From Amyloporia xantha (lineage: Eukaryota > Basidiomycota > Agaricomycetes > Polyporales > Adustoporiaceae): a DNA stretch of 64,000 nt. Numbering within the stretch: position 1 is the stretch's first letter; each line of letters opens with the position of its first letter. Below, in pieces: positions 10,876 through 22,587 of this stretch. The DNA is taken from positions 248,001-312,000 of the forward strand of contig JAYKKR010000023.1 in assembly GCA_036971615.1 (NCBI GenBank), read 5' to 3'. The notes under the pieces are model-generated. The model did no database searches, had not been told where the DNA came from, and saw only the letters and a list, made by a program, of their open reading frames with translations. A program made the position numbers and the translations under genes.

Positions 10876-12554
10876 GCAACATGTTTCTTGTCCACTGGCA
10901 TCGCTTACTATCTACTCGGGAAATATGGCACCCGAAGACCCCGCGCATTTTGTAAGTGATTGACGTACTACTCTGAGACTCAGACTTGAGCTGACTGTAG
11001 TCTCTTACCTTAGCTCGAGTGGTCAGTTGGCGAGAATCACACTGTGCGTGGATGTGCTGCAATTACCATCCTGAAATCGGTCGCCGCTATCATTCCTTCA
11101 GGTAAGCATCAGCACGATTACACGTGATCGTGTCTTGACTGGGTCATTTTACAGAGGATGCTGAATGCGCGCGTCACGCGTCTGGACTGTACGAATAGAC
11201 AGTATGTACGATTGCATGCCAGTCTTGGGCCAGTACGCGCCAGGAGCCGGACACGATCATCTAGCGCACCAGCCGTGGTCAGATCCGAGTCGACAATTGA
11301 GCAGCAACGGTCGGTTCCTGATCATAGCACAAATTGCAATCCACCCGACACCGGACGACGAGCTCGATAGATGGCGTGATCCTGACACTGGGATGCGATC
11401 CAAAGGCCGTCCCGTAATGGACGACGGCGACGATGGCGCCGTAGCTTCACAAGTCCACGCGGACCGCTGTGTGATGCTACTACTAGTATGAGGCTGGGGA
11501 CCACGGTCAGTTATGGACAGCGTACAGTTGGTGTGTTATGTGGCACAGTGAGTTTCAAAGTTGAATACCGCGTTCTGTTTGGAGTCTTCTTGACGATTGC
11601 CAAGCTGACACCTGACTTGGATCTTGAGCTTGATGGCTCGACGTCAAACGGACACGTGCAGACGTCGATTAATGACACCAAGACAGGCAAGGTACGTCAG
11701 GGTACGTCTGCATCTCTGATGTTCACTCGCATCGGGACTGACCCTGCATGTGTAGTGTCTACCATTCCACAATGTCTACAGTTTGGATACTCGAGACTGC
11801 GCGCGTGGCCAGAGTGCACACTGCACGGGATCCTCGTCCTGTCGCTCTTTCCGTGACCGGACGGTTGCAGTCGAAGTGGACAGCATCCGGCGAGAGCTCC
11901 ATCGCGTACTGTTCGCCCGTCGCTCAGGTAAACGACAGGCGCGTCTCGATGAACCGGACGACTTGACGGCTGGCTGGCTATTGAACATCGCTGGACGGCA
12001 GGCGTACGCCTAGTGCTACCGTCCCGGACTGGTTTTCATGGCCAGCGAAGACTTCGTCCGTTGGTCTCTTCGCCCTCGCACAGGCGAAGTGGTGATCGGC
12101 GCTCGGATCCGGCTCCGGATGGGACGCTGGGCGTTGAATGAACGCGAGCTCCACGAAAAGGCAGGTTTCCTGATTCACGTCATCCCATTCTGGAACTGAC
12201 CGTCTCGTTTCTTGTTTTGACAGCGCGCGAGTTTTGTCTACAGCTCGTGGACTAGACCTCGCACTGGATGCCGGACGGCGTGAGATAGCTACGCAAACGT
12301 TAAAAGAGCGTCAGGCATCACATTCGATTTTAGGAACACTTGTGACGATGCGCACGATGTTCTATGGTAATTTCTCTCCATCTGCCTGCTTGAGGCGTGA
12401 GCTGACTGCTGGATTTCGCGTTCCAGAGGTCTCCCCGTCGCCAGTCATAGACTCGTGACGTCCACATCGATCAGCCCCGGGCTAGAGTAGACGGATTTCA
12501 CATTCATAGCTAAGGTCTGTATCCGCCACGAGGTCCCTGTCGCGACGTTCACCG
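10876..12554. other. Single-copy region right of the duplication junction
   Basis: About 1.7 kb present once in the window. A spliced plus-strand gene is possible: an open stretch ending at donor GTACGT (after 11,691), an acceptor TGTGTAG near 11,756, and a Cys-rich exon 11,757-11,929 (NVYSLDTRDC) ending at GTAAAC. The phases agree, but no domain is recognised and no start is clear. An upstream plus-strand frame near 11,305-11,370 (RFLIIAQIAIHP) faintly resembles dimeric alpha-beta barrel proteins; that is too weak for a name. Nothing resembling the RasGEF catalytic domain was found here. Confidence 0.3.
11315..11331 (+). other. 17-bp match to the insertion at 35,075-35,091
   Basis: TTCCTGATCATAGCACA occurs here and again within the 20-nt insertion that distinguishes copy 2 of the duplication from copy 1. 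The neighbouring bases differ on both sides. A 17-bp chance match inside 64 kb is very unlikely. Confidence 0.8.
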
Positions 12555-13504
12555 CTACGCACTCAGTCCAACTAGATTTCGCACATCGGGAACGAGTTGC
12601 GTTCGAATCGACGCGCCAACCGGATCCGCGGACATTGGACGGCGGCGATCTGTCGCGAGCGCCACAATGGAAGGCTGCGTGCATCGCGTGCAGCAGCGCC
12701 ATATGTCCCGAAATGGGTATATTGCGGCGTCTGGCGGAGGAGTCTCCGCGCGCGAGGGGCAGCGGCTTATGTTCGAGTTGCTGGACTCGGCTAGGGGAGA
12801 AGGTATAGGGCTGACATTGAGAAGGAGGGGGTGAGGAGCAAGGAACAGACAAGAAGGGGAGCGAACGGAGCGAAAGGAACAGACAAGAGGGGAGGGGGAT
12901 GGTGAGCAACAAACAAACAAGAAGGGGAGGGGACGCAGTGAAAGGAACAGACAGGAGAGGGAGGGGGATAGTGAGCAACAAATAGATAGGAGAGGGAGAG
13001 CATACTTTCGATTTTTCGCTGGACATGCACGCGTGCTGACTTCAAATATATTTCGTCGTATATACATCGCACGTCGAAGTCCTCTAGACCGTTGTCCAAT
13101 GACCATCTCCCAGCTGATCGGGAGTCGGGTGCATTGTCAAGAGTGGGAACATGAGATCTAGGATGATCATTCTTCTGTCCTGTCTGTTTCGTGATCCTAC
13201 GTAGATGTCCGTCTTTACATTCTAAGAAGACCTTGCGCAACTGTCGCACTATTTTCTGTGAGGAGCGACCGCGTCAATCGCTGAACGGGTGATCAGCACG
13301 TCCAAGACTCACTAAGGCGTCTTTGTGTCGCTGCAACACAGGATCTCTACTGAGAGTGTTCAGCCAATTCGCGAATAGGAGGCGCAACTCTCGGTTCGGC
13401 ACGAAGTCGGCGTCAAAAAAAGTCACAACCCAATAGCGCATGGCGGTGAATGTCCGAACCCGAACGATGCGGCGTACCATCTCGTCGCGAGAAGAGGTCG
13501 TCTC
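12555..13504 (-). pseudogene. RasGEF-family gene, 3' part (nonsense mutation, no catalytic domain)
   Basis: Continuation of the RasGEF-N domain across the chromovirus insertion: 32,797 onward encodes LICRFHWALGET and, right after the target duplication on the other side, 13,504 downward encodes RRIVRVRTFTAMRYWV. The frame runs to 13,277, meets one TGA at 13,274-13,276, and continues in the same frame (IVRQLRKVFLECK) to a GTATGC donor at 13,005. After a 215-nt intron, a phase-consistent exon (from 12,790) runs to a stop at 12,555. RasGEFs need a CDC25-type catalytic domain after this region and I see none, so the 3' end is lost or lies elsewhere. The TGA sits where CGA would give Arg. Confidence 0.7.
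12791..13005 (-). repeat. Purine-rich minisatellite inside a RasGEF intron
   Basis: The putative intron (GTATGC...CCCTAG) consists of three to four imperfect units of about 55 bp on the plus strand, with GGAACAGACAAGAGGGGAGG and GTGAGCAACAAACAAACAAG as recurring pieces. At 215 nt it is several times longer than the other introns here, so the repeats appear to have expanded it. Confidence 0.65.
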
Positions 13505-14073
13505 TGTCGCGACTTAGAGTCAAGCGACAGGGGAAGAACAAACCTAAAAGGCTGAGGGCGTTCGACTAGGTCCTACCGAAGCGATGACGAGCTATGCTCA
13601 AGTCTAAGGCTAGGGACAAGATAAATAGATGTAAGTGATGGTAAGTAGGTACAGGCAGGCTTGGCTTACCTAGGGACAAGAGGTCGAAACTGAAGTCCCC
13701 AGGCAGAGGCGTACTACTTATATACTACAAGAGTTCAGGGCAGGCTAGCTACATGGTCCGTGCGCAGGTGGTCTGTGCGCAGCCTGAGTAAGCAGGCTAT
13801 GAGTCATAAGTGATGTCGTGAGCGGAGCCCGGCGGGGCCCGAGGTCGGCCGGCACCGTGCTTAAGTAAACGTCCGTAAAGGGAAGGCGGGACGGGGTCCG
13901 TGGGAAGGGAACATGTGACCTGTAATGGTCGACGCGTCTAAGTCCATGAACAAGGAGCTTGCGATGTGTACAGTAGAATGGCCGTTCGAATAAGAGGGGA
14001 AAATAACGATGAGTAAAAGGAGAAAATCGTCCGTATATAGAAAGGAAGAAACGCTCGATGTCAACTCGTGACA
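13505..14073 (-). repeat. 3' LTR of chromovirus
   Basis: 569-bp LTR matching 32,228-32,796. It is preceded by GTCTC (13,500-13,504), the left half of the target duplication, and abuts the polypurine tract on its element-internal side. This fixes the element's polarity as minus. Confidence 0.92.
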
Positions 14074-14084
14074 GTACCCCCCTC

Positions 14085-14897
14085 CTAACGCCGCATGACC
14101 TCATGCGCGCTTCCTTTCCCCATCTCCCAACCAGAACGGCAACGTGCTTCGGTCATTGCTTCAGGAAGTGGACGAAACTGCAAGCCAGCAAAGACAGCGG
14201 CATTGAGTCGACGAGGCGCACTAGGGTGTCTACGATGGAAGGTCTCGATGAGTTCCTTTGCGTTTGCTACGTTACGCGCTGGTTCCCAAGACGTATGGGA
14301 CTCATCGTATCCTTTCCATTTGACAAGGTACTGAAGCTGGCGGCGGAATATACGGGAATCCTTGATTCGCTCAACTTCGTACTCGTCTTCGCCTTCGACC
14401 TCAATAGGTGGCGGTTCGTCCGGTTCTCGACCCGGGATTTCACTACGCGTATGCTTGCTGAGCAAGGAGACGTGGAAGACCGGATGAACTGGCACCGACT
14501 TGGGCAACTTCAGTTCATAGTCTAAGTCACCGATCTTCCGTGTGACAGGGAAGGGACCAAGGCGTTTGGGACTAAGCTTCTTGCTCGGCTGTTTCAGCTT
14601 CAGATTACGAGCATCCAGCCACACCTTGTCGCCAGGTTCGAACACCGGTGCCTCCTGCACATGCCTATCGTAGTACGTTTTCATACGCTCAGCAGACAGC
14701 TCAAGTGCAGCGCGCGTGTCATCCCGTACTTCCTGCAACAACTTCAACCTATCTTCCGCAGCGGGCACCTTCGACATGGGGTTCAAGCGGATTTGGAGAT
14801 CGGGGTTATACGCCTGGTTCAAGAAGAAAGGGGAATAACCAGTTGCAGAGTGAACTCGATTGTTCAGTGCAAACTCCGCAAAAGGCAACTGCTTCGC
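14085..14897 (-). CDS. pol: Chromovirus Pol, C-terminal part: integrase end and chromodomain
   Basis: This is the rest of the pol frame that breaks at 27,293. It resumes with LPFAEFALNNRVHSATGYSP, the conserved segment after the integrase core, continues through the GPF/Y-type region (FEPGDKVWLDARNL, RLGPFPVTRKI) and ends in a chromodomain (YLVKWKGYDESHTSWEP). In chromoviruses the chromodomain directs integration toward particular chromatin. The frame is open to its stop at 14,085 next to the polypurine tract. Taken with 27,293-30,329, the two parts make a full-length Pol separated only by the nested element. Confidence 0.92.
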   Translation of the reverse strand, partial: AKQLPFAEFALNNRVHSATGYSPFFLNQAYNPDLQIRLNPMSKVPAAEDRLKLLQEVRDDTRAALELSAERMKTYYDRHVQEAPVFEPGDKVWLDARNLKLKQPSKKLSPKRLGPFPVTRKIGDLDYELKLPKSVPVHPVFHVSLLSKHTRSEIPGREPDEPPPIEVEGEDEYEVERIKDSRIFRRQLQYLVKWKGYDESHTSWEPARNVANAKELIETFHRRHPSAPRRLNAAVFAGLQFRPLPEAMTEARCRSGWEMGKGSAHEVMRR

Positions 14898-16387
14898 TGT
14901 AAGGAATGGGTACGCGCTACCCTATGAACGGACGGTAGGGCAGGACGAGACAGTGGAACGAAGGAGAGGTGGTCACGCGGGACAAGGGAGCTCGGCGGAA
15001 GCAAGCATGGCATTCGAATGGAACGACTACGGGACGGAACGACTACAGGACGGAACGCTAATCTACGGTCGACAAGTCGATGGGAGCGTCGGGCCCTTCC
15101 CCGCCGACGTCAGAGAACGAGCGGTGGCGCGGGGGACGATAAATAGTCTCCCGGTGGTAACGGAAATCCTCCTCCGCAGGGGTACGGGCCCGCGAGGGAC
15201 CTCCCTCCCGACGTCCTCCCTCCCTCCCAGAGCATGAGCGGCGACACGGATCGAGTGCTCTAAGTCTTCGAACGCCCGCGGATAGGGACGCATACGGTCC
15301 AAAGTGTCCGAGAACTGGCGGGCAATAAGTTCGAGCCGTTCCAAAGCCTCATCGGTACGTTCCTCGGTGACGCGGGGAGGGGTCCAGAAGGCCTCTTCCG
15401 TGTACAACGGGAGGGGAGGCGGAGTGCCAGCTTCGTCCCGCTGCGCATTAGAGCGGACCTCGTCGGGGCTCCAGGCGATCCCAGGATAAGGGACTGCACC
15501 GCGATGGCTCAGGGAGGAGCGGAAGATCGAGTCGATGTAGTGGACGAGCTCGCGGAGGGTGACGAAGGCAGTGAGCGGAGGGAGCGTGAGGTTCCCCGCG
15601 GCTATGGCTTGGGCTCGAGCCTCATAGGCAAGGCGCTGCGGGACGGGACGTGAGGGGAAGGGAAGAGAAGTGAAAGAGAAGGTGGACAAACCAGGAGCCA
15701 GCGCACTCCGTGCGCCCAGGCAAGCCAAGCAGCCGGATCGGAAGGGCGGAATGAAGGCTCCACAACGCATTCAGCGCGAAGCACGTCTACGAGGAGGAGG
15801 TAGCGGCGGACGTGGAGGGAACCGATGGGGTCGGTGGGTTCGGCAGGCTCAGACATGGCGAATGAGGCGAAGGGAGGGAAGAGCGCGCGGAAGGAGGATA
15901 AGTAAGTCAGGGGAAGAGTCGGAGGGGAGGCAGCGGGAGGTAGCGGGAGGAAGCGGGAGGGAAAGTGACGTGGCAGCGCACGCGGGACGAGGTATATATG
16001 AGGAAGGGGGACGAGGCGGAAGGGGCATCTACCATCTGGTACGAGCTGCGACTGGGACTTTGATTTTCACGCGACCGGGTTTTATTGCTCAGCGGAGCTA
16101 CACTGCGTTTTACTTCTACGAGAGGGCGAGCAAGCGGCTTGACCCATTTTACTGCGATTCGGGATATCTACTGCGTACTTAGGACTGCGACTGCGACTTG
16201 ACTGGGATAGCACACATAGAGCATCCCCCATATACCTACGAGTCTCTAGCTCAATCAATTCTTTTCTCTCTTGCTCATCCTCCGTGCCAGACGCTGCGAA
16301 CGTCTTCACTCCCCTTCCCCTTCGACTCATTGATCTGTTCCTTCCAGGTGTGCTTATCGCACAGCGGGAGGAGCACCAAGCCTTACA
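14898..16387 (+). repeat. 5' LTR of nested element
   Basis: About 1,490 bp, starting TGTAAGGAATGGG and ending AGCCTTACA, nearly identical to 25,804-27,292. It is long for a fungal gypsy LTR because it contains an antisense reading frame (15,063-15,856). A TATATATGAGG motif lies near 15,993, on the element's own strand. Confidence 0.93.
15063..15856 (-). CDS. Antisense two-exon gene inside the 5' LTR
   Basis: Exon 1 (15,856-15,692) encodes 55 residues from an ATG. A GTTTGT donor and a CCCGCAG acceptor delimit a 56-nt intron (15,636-15,691). Exon 2 (15,635-15,063) continues in phase for 190 residues. Predicted product about 245 residues: an N-terminal segment with SDPAAWLAWAHGVRW just before the intron, a middle part with LRELVHYIDSIF, and a C-terminal helical, probably coiled-coil segment (ERLELIARQF). 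No family is recognised. The N-terminal segment resembles the end of exon 1 in the antisense gene at 22,588-23,571 (SDPAARIAWVHAVD). Nothing shows that it is transcribed. Confidence 0.6.
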
Positions 16388-16405
16388 AGTGGAGCCCACC
16401 GCGAG
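16388..16405 (+). promoter_or_regulatory. Probable tRNA primer-binding site
   Basis: Two bases after the 5' LTR begins TGGAGCCCACCGCGAG (from 16,390). A TGG start matching the CCA tail of a tRNA is the usual position and form of the minus-strand primer site. The tRNA species was not identified. Confidence 0.55.
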
Positions 16406-18410
16406 GGGGAATCTTATAGTTCGAAGACTTCGTTCGCGCACCATCGCCGTGCCGGACCGTACCCTACAGCAAGAACTTCTCTTAGCCCAGAACAGTCCTA
16501 TCTCCCCCGACTAGATCTCGACCTTCCTCACTTTCCCCTCCGACCGGCCGCGTTCGACGACTCAGACTCGGATAACCCTTTCGACGTCAGAATCCCTCCC
16601 TTCCGGTCACAAAGCAACACGCGCTCCGTATCCCTCGAACATCCTTCGCCTCCGCTCCATTCCCCAGTAAACCACGAGCCACCGGCGGAAGGAAGGAGTA
16701 CCGAAGAAACATCCACGATCTCATCAATCACCGAATCTTCCGTGACCCCGTCAACCCGCTCATCTCCAGTTCCTCCCGAACGTCCACGCCGACGAACGAT
16801 TTCGGCACCACCCTCAGTACAAGTCAAACGCGAGGTCGTTGAGCCTACCATCCTGTCGACATACGTAGATCCCGCGAGCATACCACTCCCTCCATCACGA
16901 GCGAGCTCGCCCCGTCCCGCACCTATCCAATCGACAAGTGCTACAGTACCCGCGCGTGCCATGCCTACTTCATCCATGCCCGTGCGAGGGGCGAAGACGG
17001 CGCCGACCTTCGACGGGGAACCGCGCAATCTACTGCGATACTTCGAGGACCTAGAGGACCTGTGCGCGGCAGCAGGGATTACGACGGAAGAAGAAAAGAT
17101 ACGATACGCGCTGAAGTACCTAACGGTGGAACAAGAGGAACTATGGAAGACGGCGGATGGGGCCGCTGGGCGGGTGTATCTGGTGTTTAAGCGAGGGTGA
17201 AGGCCTTGTACCCGGGGCGGACGGAGACAAGAGGTACACCGCGGCAGACCTCGATCGCATAGCACAGTCGGCGCGAGACAAGGGGGTGCGGACGAGGGGG
17301 GAGGAGGCCGCATATTATCGAGAGTATTCCCCGGTTGCAGCCTTCCTGATATCGAAGAGCAAGATAGCGGCGCGGCACAGGGACGAAGTGTACATGCGCG
17401 GGTTTGGGGAGGAAGAACTGCGGACGATTACCCGGAGGGCGGAGATCGCAGAACCCGACCACGACCCGGACGACCCGTGGGGATGGACGTAATGCACAAG
17501 GTGGCGCAGAAGTGCCTCCCAGGAGTAGGAGGAGGAGCCGTGGGAGGGGGCGGAAGAGACACAGCAGGGACGAGTGGGACGACAGCGCCTCCAGCAGCGA
17601 CCGCGGTGGTAAAGACGGAGGGCGTGGACTTGGCGCTCTTCAACCAGACGATACAGATGATGCAGGCGTTCTTGGCAGGACGCAGCGGAGGAGCGGGAGG
17701 GGCGCCGCGGACCGGGGGAGGGGTCGTGCAAGGAGCGGGAGGAGCGCCGGGCAACTTCCTGTGCAATTTCTGTGGGGACCCGGAGCACTTCATGCGGAAC
17801 TGCGGGATTATCCTCCAGTATATCCTTGACCGGAAGATCTACCGGGACGAGACGGGGAAAGTACGGCTCCCGAACAGCATGTTCGTTCCGCGCGGTCTGC
17901 CTGGAGAGTACATGAAGGATCGAGTGGACTCGTGGCACGCCCAGAACCCGGGGCAACTGGTACGAGTCGCGGGGAACGAGCGACAGGCCCCTCCGCACTT
18001 GGCCGCGAACCTTTTCCAGATATACGAGGGCGTGAACATGGTGGAGACAAGGGAAGAAGGATCGTCGGATGAGGAAGATCCGTCGGAAAGGGTCCGGGTT
18101 CTCCAAGCAGAGTTGGCGCGGGCGAAGAAGAAGGAAGTGCGGTTCGAAGAAGTGAAGAAGACAGGGGCAAGGACGGGGCGGCATTGCGGGGCCCAGGAGG
18201 GAAACCGCCGGGGATACCTGCGGCCAATATACCACGGACGAGCGAGGAAAAGGCTAAGGGAAGCGAAGGAAAGGGGGCGGGAGGAACCACGGGGCAATAC
18301 AAGTACCAGACGGAGATCGAACAACGGTACTCGGTGGCGGAAGCGACGAAGAAGCTCTACGGGACGAAGGTGGAGATGACGGTGGGGAGGTCCTGGCGAT
18401 CTCGGCAGGG
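16406..18410 (+). pseudogene. gag: Gag of nested element (several frameshifts)
   Basis: The frame is open from just after the LTR to about 17,160, with an acidic Ser/Pro-rich head, then the capsid-like FDGEPRNLLRYFEDLEDLC. It shifts near 17,190-17,215 to YTAADLDRIAQSARD and FLISKSKIAARHRDE, shifts again at 17,478 (GMDVMHKVAQKCLPG) and near 18,177, and ends by 18,385 with YKYQTEIEQRYSVAEATKKL. A CCHC zinc knuckle, CNFCGDPEHFMRNC, lies at about 17,758-17,800. At least three breaks fall at G-runs one base short of the expected codon phase. The gene is either newly decayed or carries homopolymer sequencing errors. Family: capsid-type Gag of basidiomycete Ty3/gypsy elements. Confidence 0.75.
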
Positions 18411-21400
18411 GTGCGGAAGGAAGTAAAGGGGGACGTGACGACATCGCGGGTAGCCACCGCCGGTATGGTAGAAGTCGACGACGAGGACCATTGGGAGGAC
18501 GCGAAGGAAACCTTCCAGGTTACGGAAGGAGGGGCGAGTATCGGGCACGACTCCCTGGCGCTGCGAGCGGTGGAACCAGTTATCGAAGGGAAGTTCACAT
18601 GCGAGTGTGTGCTTGACGGCGGGGCGCAGATCGTGGCCATGCGGAAGGACATCTGGGAGAAGACAGGGATCATCCTGAAGCCTGACGAAGCCATTACGAT
18701 GGAGACGGCCAACAGCGCCCAAGTGAAAACGGTCGGGAAGGCACAGAACGTACGTTTCACGTTCGGGAGCGTTGACCTGTACCTCCAGCTGCAGGTGCTG
18801 GACGACGCGCCGTTCGAGGTTCTCCTGGGACGGCCCTTCTTTGCTCTTACCGCTTGCGAAACGCGGGACTTCCCCTCCGGCGAACAACAAATCACTCTTA
18901 CAGACCCGGAGACAGGGGAACGGGTAATGGTGGCGACGAAACCGCGGAACGGTCGACGGAAGCCATCCGCGGCGGGTTTTCAATAGTCGAGGATGCGGGC
19001 AACGCTCGCGGAGACGCACTCGTACGTTTATACTCTCTGTATACCCCTTCCGACCCGATAGATAGAGCAGGCAAATCGGCGGAGAGGAGCACTGCGCGGG
19101 GGGAAGAAGAGAGGGGTAATCGCACCCGGGTGTCGTCGTCTCGTCTGGACAATTCGCACATATCATGTATCGGCAAGGATATTCAGTCTCAATGCATTTC
19201 TGTTTCCTCGTATTTGCCGCGCGAACCCAAGATAAACGAACGACGACCGGTGGTGCGAGCAGGGAAGAAGAGGATACACTTAACGCGGGAGGGAGGACTT
19301 ATAGTGCCGGAAGGGGGCGGAAGGAGCGGGAAGGAAGGATTCTGGGTAGAAGAAGACGAGGTGGTACATGCGTACGCCTACAAGAAGGTAGCGAACAAGG
19401 TAAGGCCGGTGGCGACGACGCTACCTGGAAGAATTTCGAATCGTGCGAAGAGCGCCAGGGGACCCCCTGAGGAACCTACCGGAACTGCCTCGTCGGCCGC
19501 CCGAGTTCCACCCGCAGGGGCGTTATACGGACGAGCGGAGGAAGGCGTTGGACGTAGGGGGAGGGGGATTCCTGTGGCCGGAAGAAGTGAAGTTGGTGGA
19601 CTTTTTAGTGGGACAGCACGAGCGGGTGTTCGCCTGGGACGAGACGGAGAAGGGAAGGTTCTCGGACGAATACTTCGACCCGGTCATGATTCCGACGGTG
19701 GAACACGTCCCGTGGGTGCTGAAGAACATCCCTATCCCGCCGGGAATCTTTGATCAGGTCGTACAAATCATCAAGGACAAGATCGCTTCGGGAGTGTACG
19801 AGCCTTCAAACTCGTCGTACCGGTCCAGGTGGTTCTGCGTGGTAAAGAAAGACGGGAAGTCCCTCCGGTTGGTGCACGATCTACAACCCTTAAACGGCGT
19901 AGCTATCAAGGACGCGGCGGTTCCCCCACTGGTAGAACATCTGGCGGAGTCCTTCGGGGGAAGGGGATGTTATGGGATCCTGGACCTATACGTAGCTTTC
20001 GACCAGCGGACCCTGGACGCCCGGTCTCGGGACATCACCTCGTTCCAGACGCCGCTGGGGGCATTTCGGCTGACCTCGATTCCGATGGGGTATACCAATT
20101 CTGCGCAAATTATGCATGGGGATGTGACCTTCATCCTGCAGGACGAGATTCCGCATGTCACGGTCCCGTTCATCGACGACGTGCCAATTAAAGGGCCAAA
20201 GACCCGGTACGAGCTGGAGGGGGGGGTATGAGACAATCGAGGGGAACCCAGGGATAAGGCGATTCGTGTGGGAACACCTACAGAACGTAAATCGGGTGTT
20301 GCAACGGATCGGGAACGTGGGAGGGACGTTCTCGGGGAAGAAGGCGTATTTGTGCGTTCCAGAGGTGGTGGTGGTAGGGCACCGATGCACGTACGAGGGG
20401 AGGGTCCCGGAGGAGTCCCGAGTGCAGAAGATCAAGGATTGGCCGTGGTGTGAGACGGTAACAAACGTGCGAGGATTTTTGGGGACCTGCGGGCTAGTGC
20501 GGATGTTTGTAAAGGACTTCGGAAAAATGGCGCGCCCACTCAACGACTTGCTTCGGAAGGGAGCCGACTTCGTGTGGGAGGAGGCGCAGGAGGACGCTAT
20601 GCGGAAGCTGAAGGACGCAGTAATCAACTCTCCCGCGCTCGTCCCGATTGACTATGGGTCCGAACGGGAGGTAATTCTGGCGGTGGATTCATCGTGGATT
20701 GGGGTGGGGTTCGTGATCTTACAGAAAGGGGAGGACGGGAAGAGAAGGCCAAACCGGTTCGGGTCCATAACGTGGAACGAACGCGAATCCCGATACTCGC
20801 AAGCCAAGCTGGAGCTGTTTGGGTTGTTCCGGGCACTGCGAGCGTGCCGGATCTACATTATCGGAGTGAAGAAGCTGGTCGTCGAAGTCGACGCCAAATA
20901 TATTAAGGGGATGCTAAATAACCCAGACATCCAACCAAACGCCACTATCAACAGATGGATCGCTGGGATCCTCCTATTCGACTTCAAGCTGGTACATGTG
21001 CCGGGGGAACGGCATGCGGGGGCGGACGGGCTTTCGCGGCGGGGAGCAGCGGAGGAAGACCCGGAAGAGGAAGATGACTTCGAAGAGTGGATTGACGAGG
21101 CCTACGCGTTCACCATGGAGGTCTTGAATACGCCGGGAGGGAAGAGGGACGAAGAGGGACTCATGGTGTGGTCGCTGGACGCGGGAGAGGGGGTAGAGAT
21201 CCCAGAGGTCAGCAACGGAGGGGCGCGGGAGGAAAGGGTGCGGAAGGTAGACGAATTTTTACGAGACCCGAGGCGGCCGGAAGGAATGGACGAAAGGCAG
21301 TTCACCTCGTTCGTCCGTTACGCCAGCAAGTTCTTTGTCAAAGGGGGGAGGCTCTGGAAGAAAGATAAAGGAGGGAAGCACAAGGTGGTGGTGGAGAAAG

Positions 21401-22587
21401 GGAAGCGGTACGGCCTGATGAAAGAGGCGCACGATTCCCTCGGGCACAAAGGGATCTTCACGGTGCGCGCCCGGCTCCTCGAACGATTCTGGTGGGTTAG
21501 TCTCGATCACGACGTAAAATGGTACGTGGGAAGCTGCCATGAGTGTCAGCTCCGCAAGGCGCACAAGTACCACATCCCACCGACGGTACCTATGCCGGGG
21601 GCTGTTTTCAAAGTGCACATGGATTCGATGCACATGCCAACAGCATACGGGTACACGCATATCGTCCAAGCGCGTTGTTCCCTGTCGTCTTACCCAGAAT
21701 GGCGGATGCTGCGGAAGGAGACAGGAGTGACGATTGGAAACTTCATCTACGAGGAGCTGCTGTGTCGGTGGGGAGCGGTGGAGGAGATTGTTACGGATAA
21801 CGGGACACCGTTTGTCGCGGCGTTGGAACACCTGCGGGAACGGTACAAAATCAACCATATTCGAATCTCAGCGTACAACTCACAGGCGAACGGGATCGTG
21901 GAACGGAGGCACCGGGACGTACGGGAAGCAGCGGTTAAGCTCTGTGGAGGGAACGAGAAGGGGTGGCCTAAGGTGATGCATGCTGTGTTTTGGGCGGAAC
22001 GGGTGACGATTCAGAAATCGACGGGCACTTCGCCTCTTCTTTATCGCGCACGGGATCGAGCCAGTTTTCCTTTCGACCTGGCGGAAGCTACTTACTTGGT
22101 GCCGCCCGACCGGAAGGAGATCAGCGAGGCGGACCTACTTGAAATCCGGGGCGGCAACTGCTCAAACGAACGGAGGATTTGCGGGACGTACGGCGGAGGG
22201 TGCTAGCGGCTCGATACGCGTCGGTCAAGGATTTTGAGCGGCGGTTCGCGCGGACAATCAAGGATTTTGTGTTTACGGCGGGGGATCTGGTGCTGGTGCG
22301 GAACTCACAAATTGAGACGGAACATAGCAGGAAGTCAAAACCCCGGTATTTCGGGCCTATGGTTGTCATACGGCGTACAAAAGGAGGAGCCTACATACTC
22401 GCGGAACTAACAGGAGCGGTGTCGAGACTACGGTACGCGGCGTTCCGTGTGGTACCGTATAAGGCGCGAAAGGAGGTTGCACTAGACGTGCGCAAGATCG
22501 TCGAAGAAGCGGAAGAAGCGCAAAGGGGGTATTGGACGAAATGGAAGCGGGGGAGGAAGATGTGGGTCGGGACAGTGAGCAAAAGAA
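18411..22587 (+). pseudogene. pol: Pol of nested element: protease, RT, RNase H, integrase (frameshifted)
   Basis: Segments in order: retropepsin-like domain (18,411-18,986; CVLDGGAQIVAM, so DGG rather than DSG), a linker (about 19,230-19,440, frame change near 19,440), reverse transcriptase (19,443-20,225; RSRWFCVVKKDGKSLRLVHD, catalytic FIDDVPIKGP in place of YxDD), a break in a run of eight G at about 20,217-20,224, then the end of RT, RNase H (ILAVDSSWIGVGFV) and integrase (20,226-22,150). The integrase has a zinc-binding H..H..C..C (EAHDSLGHKG, GSCHECQ) and a core with HMDSM, TDNGTPF and NGIVERRH as the DDE residues. A last shift near 22,150 leads to the C-terminal domain (PRYFGPMVVIRR). 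F/VxDD is normal for this fungal group. Confidence 0.8.

Noticed and set aside
10876..12554. Missing RasGEF catalytic domain
   Set aside because: I searched both strands for CDC25-type blocks and found none. The Cys-rich plus-strand candidate exon is unrelated.
16528..17313. 261-residue minus-strand frame in the nested element
   Set aside because: It lies opposite the Gag capsid region, has no splice sites or recognisable segment, and is explained as a shadow of GC-rich coding DNA, unlike the antisense genes downstream of pol.
17315..18235. 306-residue minus-strand frame
   Set aside because: It overlaps the CCHC region of Gag on the other strand and has shadow-type composition (His/Arg/Ser-rich).
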